Source: Burkholderiaceae bacterium
GTDB lineage: Bacteria > Pseudomonadota > Gammaproteobacteria > Burkholderiales > Burkholderiaceae_B
Direction: 5' to 3'
DNA length: 64,000 nucleotides
NCBI GenBank assembly: GCA_004322135.1
Contig: SCSG01000049.1
Span: 1 to 64,000, forward strand
The first letter of the stretch is position 1. The number at the start of each line of letters is the position of its first letter. Below, in pieces: positions 9,421 through 17,662 of this stretch. Position numbers and translations under genes: made by a program. Below the pieces are notes generated by a model, which did not search any database, was not told the origin of the DNA, and saw only the letters and a list, made by a program, of their open reading frames with translations.

Positions 9421-10236
9421 CTATTGCACCCCACTCGTCCATGGTGCGAACCGTTTCAACGCGAACAACAGCAACTGGTCCAGCAAATATCCAAAAATAA
9501 GTATCATGATGAGCGTTGCATACTCGGCCGTGCTATCCAGAAAGCGGTATGACTCGGTCAGCTGAGCGCCCAACCCCCCACCGCCGGCAATCATCTCCGA
9601 CAAAATCGTGATGATCACGGCCAGGGGAACCGCCACGCGAGTCCCTGCAAATATGTAGCTTAGGGAAGCCGGAAATATGACCTTTTGCAGAAGGTCCTTT
9701 GGGTTGCTTCCCAGCGATTGCGCCGACCACAACAATTTCTCGTCCACGGACACGGCACCGGAATAGGCCGACAGCGCTACCGGAAAAAAGCACGTCACCG
9801 CCGTCAACAATATCTTTGACCAGCTTCCAATACCGAACCAGATGAGAAACGCCGGCAGCAGCATGATCGTAGGAGTCGGCAACCCGATCGCGATGATGGG
9901 TTCAAAAAACCAGCGCAACGCGCGCAGTCGTGCCATCAGTAGGCCAACAAGCGTCCCGGATACCAGCGCCAGCACCAGACCCGCCGCTGCACGCAACGCC
10001 GTGACGCCCAGATCATTCAGCAGATCGCCGGCAAGTATCATGTCGAAGAATTTGAGTACCGTCGAGCTGAACGGCGGCAGCAACACGGCGGAGACGTCTG
10101 AATAGCGCGCTACAAGTTCCCAGACGATCGCCAGTGCGATGATCGGGTACAGACCCAAGAGGCCTCGATTCAAGGACCGCACCCCCTTCAGGCACTTGCT
10201 GCGCGGCACGACCGAGGTCGCCAGTTCGCTCACCAT
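9421..10236 (-). CDS. ABC transporter permease (SsuC/TauC-like), first of two
   Basis: A 271-residue inner-membrane permease with about six transmembrane helices. The conserved cytoplasmic EAA-type loop (AQSLGSNPKDLLQKVIFPASL, about residues 175-195) contacts the ATPase. The ATG at 10236 follows the stop codon of the other permease after a single base, so the two are tightly coupled. Having two different permeases in one operon implies a heterodimeric channel, whereas many TauC/SsuC systems use a homodimer. Confidence 0.9.
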   Translation of the reverse strand: MVSELATSVVPRSKCLKGVRSLNRGLLGLYPIIALAIVWELVARYSDVSAVLLPPFSSTVLKFFDMILAGDLLNDLGVTALRAAAGLVLALVSGTLVGLLMARLRALRWFFEPIIAIGLPTPTIMLLPAFLIWFGIGSWSKILLTAVTCFFPVALSAYSGAVSVDEKLLWSAQSLGSNPKDLLQKVIFPASLSYIFAGTRVAVPLAVIITILSEMIAGGGGLGAQLTESYRFLDSTAEYATLIMILIFGYLLDQLLLFALKRFAPWTSGVQ

Positions 10237-10237
10237 G

Positions 10238-10996
10238 TCACTGCCACCTCAGGAGGTACCGCATACCATAAGCGGCGACCTGGTCAATGATATAAATCAC
10301 GACCACCGTCACAATGATGCAGCCCCACATCTTGTCGTAATTTCCATTTTGTCCCAAGTTATACGTGTACTGGCCTACACCCACGAAAGAACCAACCATT
10401 TCAGCGCTAATAACAATCACCATGGAAAACGCCAAAGCAATCCGGAACGCGGGAACAATGAAAGGTAGTATGGCCGGCACCGTCACCGTGAAAAAAATAT
10501 GGTATTTTCCCGCCCCGAATGACTGGGCGGAACGGGTGTACTGCAACGGCAAATTGCGAATGCCTTCGTATGTACTCACGATTATCGGGACCACGGCACC
10601 GAGTACCGCAACCGTGATGTCTGCGGCATTGCCGACACCCATCCAAATAAACAATATCGGAATGAGTGCAGATTTTGGCAGGCTGTATGTCATGGTGACG
10701 ATAGGCCCGATGGTTCTTCGTATGGCCGGTACGTACGACATACCGAGTCCAATGAAAATGCCCACGCCAATTGCAATGAACAGCCCTGCCAATGCCCTGA
10801 GAAGAGACACCCCCAACTGAAAGAGTAAGCCTCCATGGTTGATCAGGCCCCAGGCAGCAACGACACAATCAGAGAAAGTCGGCAACAAACCTTCTGCCCT
10901 TACGGGCGTGTAGGCCAATATCTGCCAGACGGCCGCCACGATTAGCAGCGGGAGATACCGATTCAGCGACAAGACAAGACGAACGCCTGCCCTCAT
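10238..10996 (-). CDS. ABC transporter permease (SsuC/TauC-like), second of two
   Basis: A 252-residue permease with about six membrane helices and the ATPase-contact loop AQSFGAGKYHIFFTVTVPAIL. The ATG at 10996 is preceded by GGAGG at six bases and preferred over the GTG at 11017. It is homologous to, but clearly different from, the permease encoded next to it. The pair probably forms the membrane channel for the receptor at 8241-9383, with the ATPase at 11076-11951. Confidence 0.9.
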   Translation of the reverse strand: MRAGVRLVLSLNRYLPLLIVAAVWQILAYTPVRAEGLLPTFSDCVVAAWGLINHGGLLFQLGVSLLRALAGLFIAIGVGIFIGLGMSYVPAIRRTIGPIVTMTYSLPKSALIPILFIWMGVGNAADITVAVLGAVVPIIVSTYEGIRNLPLQYTRSAQSFGAGKYHIFFTVTVPAILPFIVPAFRIALAFSMVIVISAEMVGSFVGVGQYTYNLGQNGNYDKMWGCIIVTVVVIYIIDQVAAYGMRYLLRWQ

Positions 10997-11075
10997 TGCC
11001 CACCTCCACGCTTGCACTCACGCCCGTGCCACGAACGAGCCAGCGCCGACCGCACTGGAGGCGTGGCGCGCCGCA

Positions 11076-11951
11076 TTACCGTACGCCCCCCGGCTTGGCC
11101 ATGCGCGCTTCTTCGTGCACAAGCTGACGAACCTGAGTCTGAAGCTCAATGAAACGACGCGTGCTCATGATCTCGTCCCTGGTGCCTTCGCGGGGTATGT
11201 CGATCAACACATCGTGTTTGGTCCGGCTGGGCCGCGCCGACATAACCACCACCCGCCGTGAAAGGTAGACGGCTTCTGTCACATCGTGCGTAACCATAAT
11301 GATGGTTTGACCAGTCGCACGCCATATTTCAAGAAGCTGATCCTGCATGTCTTCGCGTGTCAGAGCATCCAGAGCGCCATACGGCTCGTCCAGCAGCAGT
11401 AAATCCGGCCGACACGCCAGCGTACGAGCAATCGCCACACGCTGCTTCATGCCACCAGACAATTGACGCGGATAGTGTTGCTCGAACCCCGCCAGGCCAA
11501 CCGCGTCGATGGCCTTTCTCGCCGTTTCGGTACGCGTCGTGGCCGACATCTCGGGCCTTAACTGAAGGCCGTAAAGTATATTCCCCAAGACAGTACGCCA
11601 TGGGAACAGAGCGTACTCCTGGAAGACAATCCCGCGCTCAACGCCAGGTCCCTGAACCGCCTTGCCATCAAACGTGATGCTGCCTGCATCCGGCTTCACA
11701 AAGCCCGCGATCATGTAGAGGAGCGTGCTCTTCCCGCAGCCGCTAGGCCCGATCAGAGACACGAATTCCCCAGCCTTCACATGCAGGGAGGCGTCACCAA
11801 TAGCGGATACCGATTGCCCTTCGCCCCGGAATGTCTTGGACACACCCTGCACAACCAGTTTGCTGGCCGCTACGGCCAAGTGGTCGGGCGCCGCACGCGA
11901 AGAATCGTCCCGGCCGACTGTTGTACTTTCAGGATTTCGCACGATTTCCAA
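11076..11951 (-). CDS. ABC transporter ATP-binding protein (nitrate/taurine/sulfonate type)
   Basis: A 291-residue ATPase with every core motif: Walker A GPSGCGKST, Q-loop FQEYALFPW, signature LSGGMKQRV, Walker B LLLLDEPYGALD and the switch histidine in VTHD. An N-terminal extension of about 35 residues precedes the domain. The TTG at 11951 has AGGAG seven bases upstream; GTG 11942 and TTG 11981 are alternatives. It energises import through the two permeases downstream. The aldehyde dehydrogenase gene lies 87 bases upstream in the same direction. Confidence 0.92.
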   Translation of the reverse strand: MEIVRNPESTTVGRDDSSRAAPDHLAVAASKLVVQGVSKTFRGEGQSVSAIGDASLHVKAGEFVSLIGPSGCGKSTLLYMIAGFVKPDAGSITFDGKAVQGPGVERGIVFQEYALFPWRTVLGNILYGLQLRPEMSATTRTETARKAIDAVGLAGFEQHYPRQLSGGMKQRVAIARTLACRPDLLLLDEPYGALDALTREDMQDQLLEIWRATGQTIIMVTHDVTEAVYLSRRVVVMSARPSRTKHDVLIDIPREGTRDEIMSTRRFIELQTQVRQLVHEEARMAKPGGVR

Positions 11952-12038
11952 TATCTCGCTCCTGCGCCCACTGCAGCCCAACTGAAGCCGACTGCCACAT
12001 TGCTCCCGGCCACTGGCGATACATGTGTACCAACACCC

Positions 12039-13529
12039 TCAAATATTAAGGGCGAGGTGAACCGACTTCATCTGCGAATAACTCAGCACCTCTTCCTTTG
12101 ACTCTTCCTTCCCGATGCCAGAGCTCTTGTAGCCGCCAAACGGCAGCCCGTTAAAGTGGCTTGACGCGTCGTTGATCCATATGTACCCGGCATGCAGCTG
12201 CTGCGCAAAGCGATGGGCCCGTACGACGTCTCGCGTCCAGATGGAGCCAGTAAGCCCATATTGGACCGAATTAGCCAGGCTTATGACGTCGGACTCGTCG
12301 CTCCATTCGAAGGTGGACAATACCGGCCCAAATACCTCTTCGAAGGCAATCGCGCTGGTGCGCGGCACATTGACGAAGACGGTAGGTTCGATATACAGGC
12401 CCTTGGTCGGCACACCTGCCGGGCGCCCGCCGCCAGTGGCGACTTCGGCACCCGCTTCGCGAGTTTTCTCTATGTAGCGCTGCGTCTTTTCAAATTGCGC
12501 GAGGTTCGCCATGGTCCCCATTTGCGTCTGCGCATGCAGAGGATGGCCAATGCGGATTTCTTCGATCACCTTCACAACTTCGGCCATCAGCTCGCGGGCA
12601 ATATCCTTATGAACGATCAACCGGCTTGTGGAACTGCATGACTGACTTTGCCAGCCAATGAAATTCATTCCTTTGACAACACCGCGCGCAGCGGCCTTCA
12701 CATCGACGTCATTGCAGACAATGATGGCGTTCTTACCACCCAGTTCAAGAGAGACATCCTTGACGGCAACATCTGCCGCTTCACGCTGGATCGCTCTTCC
12801 GGTCGGCTCGCTCCCAATAAATCCAATGCGCCGGATCTCCGGATGCCGGACGATGGATCGCGGAAGGTCTGCCCCTTTGCCCACGAGCACGCTGACAAGG
12901 CCTTCAGGCATAACTTCGCTGGCAAGTTCGCCTATCCGAAGTGCAGACAATGAACTGAAGTCGGAGGGCTTGAGTATCACCGCATTGCCCGCGACCAGTG
13001 GTGCGCCCAGTTTTTGAATGGCGAACATGAGGGGATGGTTGAACGCGACGATACGCGCCACCACACCGAACGGCTCCCGAATCGTGTAATGCAGGTGAGT
13101 TGTCATGTCGTTGTACACCTCGCCCGACAAAACGCCTGCAGAATCCGCCATAAATTCCAGCGAGTCGGCACCAACCTCCACATCACCCAGCATGGGCGTA
13201 TAGGCGTTACCCACATCGATGGCGTCGAGTGCAGCCAATTCTTCTTTATGGGCTCGAAGAACACTTGCCAGCTCGCGCAAGTATCTCCCACGCACCCTCG
13301 GCGCCTGCTGATTCCACTTATCGATGGCACGCTTGCCCACTTCAACAGCGGCGGCTACGTCGTCGGCGCCACCGTCGGGTAGCTCGCATACGTTATCCTC
13401 GATAACCGGACTGTAATTCTTAAACGTTTTCCCGCTACGTGGCGCGACCCGTTTACCGCCAACAATCAACCGCCAATCGCGATTCGCCAACTCAACACCA
13501 CGGGCTTCATTCATGACATCAGTGACCAT
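12039..13529 (-). CDS. Aldehyde dehydrogenase (ALDH superfamily) of module B
   Basis: A 496-residue ALDH with catalytic glutamate E262 (LELGGKN) and cysteine C298 (SQSCSSTSRL). The asparagine motif reads AFNHP instead of the usual PWNFP. The ATG at 13529 has GAGGAA upstream and is preferred to the start at 13562. It is clearly divergent from the ALDH at 42-1496, so it is not a recent duplicate. It sits between a ThDP enzyme gene and an ABC importer, which suggests oxidation of the aldehyde produced by decarboxylation. The variant asparagine motif hints at a substrate group different from module A. Confidence 0.9.
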   Translation of the reverse strand: MVTDVMNEARGVELANRDWRLIVGGKRVAPRSGKTFKNYSPVIEDNVCELPDGGADDVAAAVEVGKRAIDKWNQQAPRVRGRYLRELASVLRAHKEELAALDAIDVGNAYTPMLGDVEVGADSLEFMADSAGVLSGEVYNDMTTHLHYTIREPFGVVARIVAFNHPLMFAIQKLGAPLVAGNAVILKPSDFSSLSALRIGELASEVMPEGLVSVLVGKGADLPRSIVRHPEIRRIGFIGSEPTGRAIQREAADVAVKDVSLELGGKNAIIVCNDVDVKAAARGVVKGMNFIGWQSQSCSSTSRLIVHKDIARELMAEVVKVIEEIRIGHPLHAQTQMGTMANLAQFEKTQRYIEKTREAGAEVATGGGRPAGVPTKGLYIEPTVFVNVPRTSAIAFEEVFGPVLSTFEWSDESDVISLANSVQYGLTGSIWTRDVVRAHRFAQQLHAGYIWINDASSHFNGLPFGGYKSSGIGKEESKEEVLSYSQMKSVHLALNI

Positions 13530-13620
13530 TTCCGCTTCCTCGACATTAATGACAAAAACCAACGAAAGATAATGGTGCTATGACCTAGTTCAGCAAGGGC
13601 CGCATGGCCACAGTTGTCTG

Positions 13621-15285
13621 CTATCGTGCTTCGCGGCTGATTGCAATTCGAGGCGGCCTGGATTCGGGATTTACGATGACATCCAGCACTGCGGCGGACC
13701 CCGATGCCATAGCGTCTGCAAACGCCTTCGAAAAGCTTCCCGGCTTATCGATGCGATACCCGCGTATTCCATGCAGTTCAGCCAACTTCGCAAAATCCGG
13801 GTTTCCATGATCCACGCCAAAGGGCTTGCCATACAGCTCAAGCCTTTTACGTTGCGAACCCAGCCTGAAGTTATTGAACACGACCACGATCGCGGGCAGA
13901 CGCTCGCGTGCCATCGTCTCCAGATCTCCAATCTGGTGCATCAACTCACCGTCGCCGACGCAAGCCACGATCGTTTGACCGGGACGTACCAGGCGTGCAC
14001 CCATCGCATAGCCCAGGGCACATCCCATAACGCCCAGCCGGGACGACACCAGATGCGCCCCCCTACCGGAAACCGGCACCGCATAGCCATAAAAGCCATG
14101 ATCGCCAGGCCCATGCGTGAGGATTGCGTCCTTTGGCAGCAAACGCATCAGGTCCGATACGACTTCAACGGGTGCAATCTTGCCATTTGCCGACGTCTCA
14201 GAGGAGAGCCAGCCATCAAGCCACTTCTTCTGGCGTCTTCGGAGCGAATCCACCCATTTCTCGCGCAAGGACGACTTCTCGGCGGAATACGGTGCCAGCT
14301 GTGCAAGCAGGGCTTCTGCAAAAGACAATGCGTCCGCAACCACCTCCACCTCGACCGGTCCTTCCTGCGCCAACGACTCCGGCGCGATGTCGGCCTGAAT
14401 AATGCGTGCGTGTTCTGACACGAGCGTGCCACGCGCGGTTTGCAGGTCAGAAAGACGCGATCCGATGGCAAGCAATACATCCGCTTCCTGCAGAACATCA
14501 TTTGCCGGCTCGTAACCCAGGATGCCTGACGGGCCGAACGCCAGGCGATGATGCTCGCCAATGACGCCACGTGAAGTCGCCGTATTTACGACCGGCGCGT
14601 GCAGTGCATCGGCCAGGCGTTCAAGCACAACCGAAGCATTCCCGTAAGTGGCACCGCCGCCCACCAAAAGGCACACACGGTCTGCGCCATTCAGGATTTG
14701 CACCACCCTGCTCACCAATTCCGGATCCGGCAGCACACGATGAACGACAATATCAGCCTCATGCTTCGAGAAATCGGGGCCGTCGTAATCTGCTGTCGAC
14801 ACGTCGATCGGTATATCGACCTGGCACACCCCCGGTCGCCCACTTACTGCGGCCCGCAATGCGTGACGTACAGCCGCTACCGCGCGATCAGGACGCTCCA
14901 CGCGTGTCTGCCACTTGACGAAACTGCGCATTGGCTGAAGCACGTCCGAAGTCTGCCACCAGCCCTTTTCCATGGCCTGGCGCTCTTGCGTGGCGCTCAA
15001 TACCAGCATGGGTACGGAATCCAGAGCAGCGGAAGCAATCCCCGTGCTCGCTGCGAGCGCGCCTGATGCCCCGTGTGTAAGCAGGCAACCAGGCCTATGT
15101 TCAAGTCGGGTGACGGCATCCATCATGGCAGCGGCCACCTGCTCATGCCGCACAGGAATAAAGCGCATATTCTCGCGTGCCGCTATTTCGACAACATAAG
15201 GCGCGCTGGTGGATCCGACCATGCCGGCAAACAATCTTACGTTCGCGGAATCCAGATAATTGACGACAGATTCATAAACTCGCAC
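13621..15285 (-). CDS. Thiamine-diphosphate-dependent enzyme (2-oxo acid decarboxylase/acetolactate synthase-like) of module B
   Basis: A 554-residue ThDP enzyme with the N-terminal glutamate in VRHEQVA (E48) and the C-terminal motif running from GDG (444-446) to NN (471-472). The HEQ and THGASG loops differ from HEAGA and TRGPGG in the module A enzyme, so the two are distant paralogues. It starts at GTG 15285 and leads the operon that continues into the ALDH, the ABC importer and the amidase. Decarboxylation of an imported or amide-derived 2-oxo acid is the likeliest role. A sulfoacetaldehyde- or oxalyl-type reaction cannot be excluded from sequence alone. Confidence 0.82.
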   Translation of the reverse strand: MRVYESVVNYLDSANVRLFAGMVGSTSAPYVVEIAARENMRFIPVRHEQVAAAMMDAVTRLEHRPGCLLTHGASGALAASTGIASAALDSVPMLVLSATQERQAMEKGWWQTSDVLQPMRSFVKWQTRVERPDRAVAAVRHALRAAVSGRPGVCQVDIPIDVSTADYDGPDFSKHEADIVVHRVLPDPELVSRVVQILNGADRVCLLVGGGATYGNASVVLERLADALHAPVVNTATSRGVIGEHHRLAFGPSGILGYEPANDVLQEADVLLAIGSRLSDLQTARGTLVSEHARIIQADIAPESLAQEGPVEVEVVADALSFAEALLAQLAPYSAEKSSLREKWVDSLRRRQKKWLDGWLSSETSANGKIAPVEVVSDLMRLLPKDAILTHGPGDHGFYGYAVPVSGRGAHLVSSRLGVMGCALGYAMGARLVRPGQTIVACVGDGELMHQIGDLETMARERLPAIVVVFNNFRLGSQRKRLELYGKPFGVDHGNPDFAKLAELHGIRGYRIDKPGSFSKAFADAMASGSAAVLDVIVNPESRPPRIAISREAR

Positions 15286-15327
15286 GATAGCTCACTCTTA
15301 TCAAAAGATAATTTCGGGCCGTTCTGC

Positions 15328-15353
15328 GGCGGTGCCCACCATTGGGCACCGCC
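15328..15353 (-). repeat. Perfect 11-bp hairpin in the leader of the module B operon
   Basis: The two arms GGCGGTGCCCA and TGGGCACCGCC flank a four-base loop. The hairpin lies about 42 bases upstream of the GTG at 15285. It is followed on the minus strand by mixed sequence rather than a T-run, so it is not a typical intrinsic terminator. It could be an operator or an mRNA structure. Confidence 0.6.
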
Positions 15354-15422
15354 ATTCGCAGCGAAGTCTCTACACACTGGCGTAGAAACGCACGAATCAA
15401 ACATTCAAACCGTTCTAAGTTG

Positions 15423-15455
15423 CATGTATAAACTAGCTGAATCAATCATGTATAA
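15423..15455. promoter_or_regulatory. Paired CATGTATAA direct repeats, candidate MarR operators
   Basis: Two exact copies of CATGTATAA start 24 bases apart (15423 and 15447). They lie in an AT-rich stretch between the divergent marR gene and the catabolic operon. On the minus strand each copy contains a TATACA that could act as a -10 element. Binding by the adjacent MarR-type regulator is an inference from position. Confidence 0.35.
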
Positions 15456-15889
15456 CAGTGAGCTAATACACATAATTTGCACATTGGGAATATCCCTGAG
15501 CATGGGCGCTCGATCGAGGCAGCCGCCATAATCGAAGGTAGACCGCGAAATTGAAACAGCGGTTCAGGTCGAAGCCCGAGAGGAGGCATACGGGGCTGTG
15601 GCCAGGAAGCTCCGCGCTCTCAGCACAGAATTCGAGGAGCCGGTGCGCATGGAGATAGCGCACAGGTTAAAGACGCCGAGCAGCGCGGCGGCGCACAGCC
15701 TCAAATTTTTGGCAATATTTCCCGCAAGATAGGGATATCCCCCATGGGCAGGGTTTCTACGCGAGTTCAATATCCCTACTAACAAAATCAGCTAATTTAG
15801 ATTCATAACTTTGAACGCATCTGCGGCTGACGGACGAATGAAGGCGGCATCGCCGCCCATCTTCTTAATGGGAGCTTTTCGGTCATTAA

Positions 15890-16480
15890 ATGCTAGAAAC
15901 TCTAAAAGAACCGCCAAAGAATGTTCACGCAACGCACAGCCTGCCACCCACGCTAACTATCCCCGAGTTACTGGTTGATGGCAGTGATGGCCAATTCAGA
16001 CTGCTGATAGATAACCTGGTGTCCTTGTCGATTTTCCTGCACGACATACGGGAACTATTCGGAGAAAGTATCGGCCTTGGCGATTCCGAGTACTTGATCG
16101 TAACCACCATATATTACCTGGGCCAGCACCAGGAAGTGAATATCAACGACGTTGCCAGACGGCTCGGGTACAGCGGGTCGTATATCACCAAGGCAGTAGG
16201 AAAGCTGGAAAACGGCGGCTACGTCACGAAAAAAACTTCATCAAAAGATCGTCGAAAGGTTGTCGTCGAACTCACCAGTAAGGCATTGGAAATGCTGCGG
16301 TCACTGAAAGCCCTGCAGCAACCTACGAACAATCTGATGCTTCAGAATTTTTCGAAAGATGAATTCGACAGCCTGACCGAACTGTGTTCAAAACTGTCGC
16401 ACAACAGCAAAAAGGCTCTGGCATTGTGCACGCATCTGTCAAACATGCGGGCCATCACAAACGCTGGCGCCCGGACGTAG
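15890..16480 (+). CDS. MarR-family winged-helix transcriptional regulator
   Basis: A 196-residue protein with a MarR DNA-binding core. The helix-turn-helix NDVARRLGYSGSYITKAVGKLE covers roughly residues 85-106, and the wing carries SKDRRKVVVELT. A dimerising C-terminal helical region follows. The N-terminal extension of about 30 residues is longer than usual for MarR proteins. It is transcribed divergently from the module B operon and is the only regulator gene in the first 16 kb. It therefore most likely controls that operon in response to the substrate or an intermediate. Autoregulation is likely but not shown. Confidence 0.88.
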   Translation: MLETLKEPPKNVHATHSLPPTLTIPELLVDGSDGQFRLLIDNLVSLSIFLHDIRELFGESIGLGDSEYLIVTTIYYLGQHQEVNINDVARRLGYSGSYITKAVGKLENGGYVTKKTSSKDRRKVVVELTSKALEMLRSLKALQQPTNNLMLQNFSKDEFDSLTELCSKLSHNSKKALALCTHLSNMRAITNAGART

Positions 16481-16792
16481 CGCGACTCGAAGCTCGGTTC
16501 GGCAACGACTCTCGAAAACAGGCTTGACCAAAGTCGGCAAATTGCGTGTCGCAATCCAAGTCTATCCAGCCGCGCCTAGGCGAGCCGAGGCCAGATAGAA
16601 ATGCTCCGTTTCGGAGTGCAGACGAACACACAAACTACTTTCAAGGTAATCCAACTTTTCGTCCGCACAGCTGTTCTAAAAAAATCGTCAGACGTTAAAC
16701 GGGAAGAATGGGCTACGATCCGCGCCATTGCTTGCTGTACTGGCTGGCATGGTCATTTTGTACCCGCTTTCATACCCGCTTTTGAAAATCTG
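16481..16792. other. Gene-free stretch at the left edge of the island remnant
   Basis: No convincing coding sequence. It contains a small hairpin (CTCCG-TTT-CGGAG near 16605-16617). Two direct copies of TACCCGCTTT (16761-16770 and 16773-16782) lie just beyond the end of the antitoxin gene. The repeat is a possible element boundary, but no matching copy is seen near 19650. Confidence 0.4.
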
Positions 16793-17107
16793 TCATACCA
16801 CCGCCAGCCGTTCCACCGTATCGGGGAACTTCTCGACCAGGCGGATCAGCAAGGCGGCCTGAGCGTTGGGCTTGGCGCGGCCCTGCTCCCAGTTTTCCAG
16901 GGTGCGGGGGTTGGTGCGCAGGTAGCGAGCGAACACCGGGCGCGACAGGTGCAGGCGCTCGCGCAGGGCCAGCAACTCGTCGGCGGTCACGTCCGGCGCC
17001 GGGTGAATTTCCACCTCGTGCGTGCGCAGCGTCTGCTTGCCAACGCGCGCATTCGTCAGGGCATCGAAGCCCTCGACAATCTCTGCAAACAGGTTCCGCT
17101 TTTTCAT
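16793..17107 (-). CDS. higA2: HigA2-type antitoxin, helix-turn-helix (intact)
   Basis: A 104-residue antitoxin matching the HigA2 family. An N-terminal segment that binds the toxin is followed by an HTH domain with LSRPVFARYLRTNPRTLENWEQGR (about residues 55-80), then a short helical tail. The NPRTLENWEQGRAKPN motif is close to that of Vibrio HigA2. The ATG overlaps the toxin stop codon as ATGA, the usual toxin-first arrangement of higBA. It neutralises the HRE-type RNase toxin and represses the operon. The frame is open well upstream only because the toxin region is frameshifted into it. Confidence 0.85.
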   Translation of the reverse strand: MKKRNLFAEIVEGFDALTNARVGKQTLRTHEVEIHPAPDVTADELLALRERLHLSRPVFARYLRTNPRTLENWEQGRAKPNAQAALLIRLVEKFPDTVERLAVV

Positions 17108-17440
17108 CGCCTCGCCTCCAGTTCCGCTTTCAACATGCCCTTGAGCGCCTTCTTCTCGTCGGGGTTCAAGTCGGTCATTTCGTCCTTGTCGTACAGGGTG
17201 AACAACCAAAATTGCGAGCCGCCATCCCACCAGTAGTAGATCACCCGCAAGCCGCCTCGCTTGCCTTTGCCTCGGCGCGGGTCGCCATGCCGCAACTTGC
17301 GCAGGCCGCCCGTACCTTCGATTACATCCCCGGCTTCGGGATTCTTCATCATGGCCTCTTGCAGACCACGGAAACCCTCGTCGTCCAGGTAGTCGCCTCG
17401 GTAGCGGGTGAAGGCGGGGCTCGACGAAGACGGCTTTCAT
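17104..17440 (-). pseudogene. higB2: HigB2-type RelE-family toxin, disrupted by an apparent 2-nt deletion near codon 8
   Basis: The 3' two-thirds (from 17352) encodes GTGGLRKLR...KGKRGGLRVIYYWW and LTLYDKDEMTDLNPDEKK-like sequence, typical of HigB2 ribosome-dependent mRNA interferases. The expected start MKAVFVE begins at ATG 17440 but in another frame. Reading through GAGCCCCGCC, restoring two bases after GAGC (to give GAG CTG CCC GCC) rejoins MKAVFVE-L-PAFTRYRGDYLDDEGF with the rest. The toxin is therefore probably inactive unless translation restarts at ATG 17352, which would remove about 30 residues. A sequencing error is the alternative. Confidence 0.75.
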
Positions 17441-17662
17441 TTCTCAAATTATACGCAAGTTGCGGATACATGCAAGGGGCTTGCAGCACCGGACAGGAGG
17501 GCGTAAAGTGTCCCCAGCGGCGCCAGCCCAAGCTCTGGACGGCTTGAAACAGGCAAGGCAGTACCCCTCACGCAGTACCTTTCGCCATGAATCATCCGGG
17601 TATCCGGCTGCTCGTGAGCGACAAAACGCCCAGCGCCACGGACAGCGATATTGGAGCCCAAC

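Larger units (their letters stand above)
15286..15889. other. 604-bp divergent intergenic region with several repeats, no confident gene
   Basis: This region separates the module B operon from the divergent marR gene. It holds a perfect 11-bp hairpin (15328-15353) and two direct copies of CATGTATAA (15423-15431, 15447-15455). It also holds palindromes GGGAATATCCC (15486-15496) and GGGATATCCC (15732-15741), each followed by CATGGGC, and a 10-bp inverted repeat GCGTAGAAAC (15380-15389 and 15753-15762). A plus-strand frame open from 15532 to about 15732 reads as plausible protein (for example AHRLKTPSSAAAHSLKF) but has no good start. It may be a decayed gene fragment. Confidence 0.5.

Noticed and set aside
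16761-16782. Direct repeat TACCCGCTTT as an attachment site
   Set aside because: The two copies are adjacent and no copy is seen at the other edge of the remnant near 19650, so it does not bracket the element.
16793-17440. A single 215-residue protein across the toxin and antitoxin
   Set aside because: Its first 111 codons are the toxin read in the wrong frame, caused by the frameshift; only the last 104 residues are the antitoxin.
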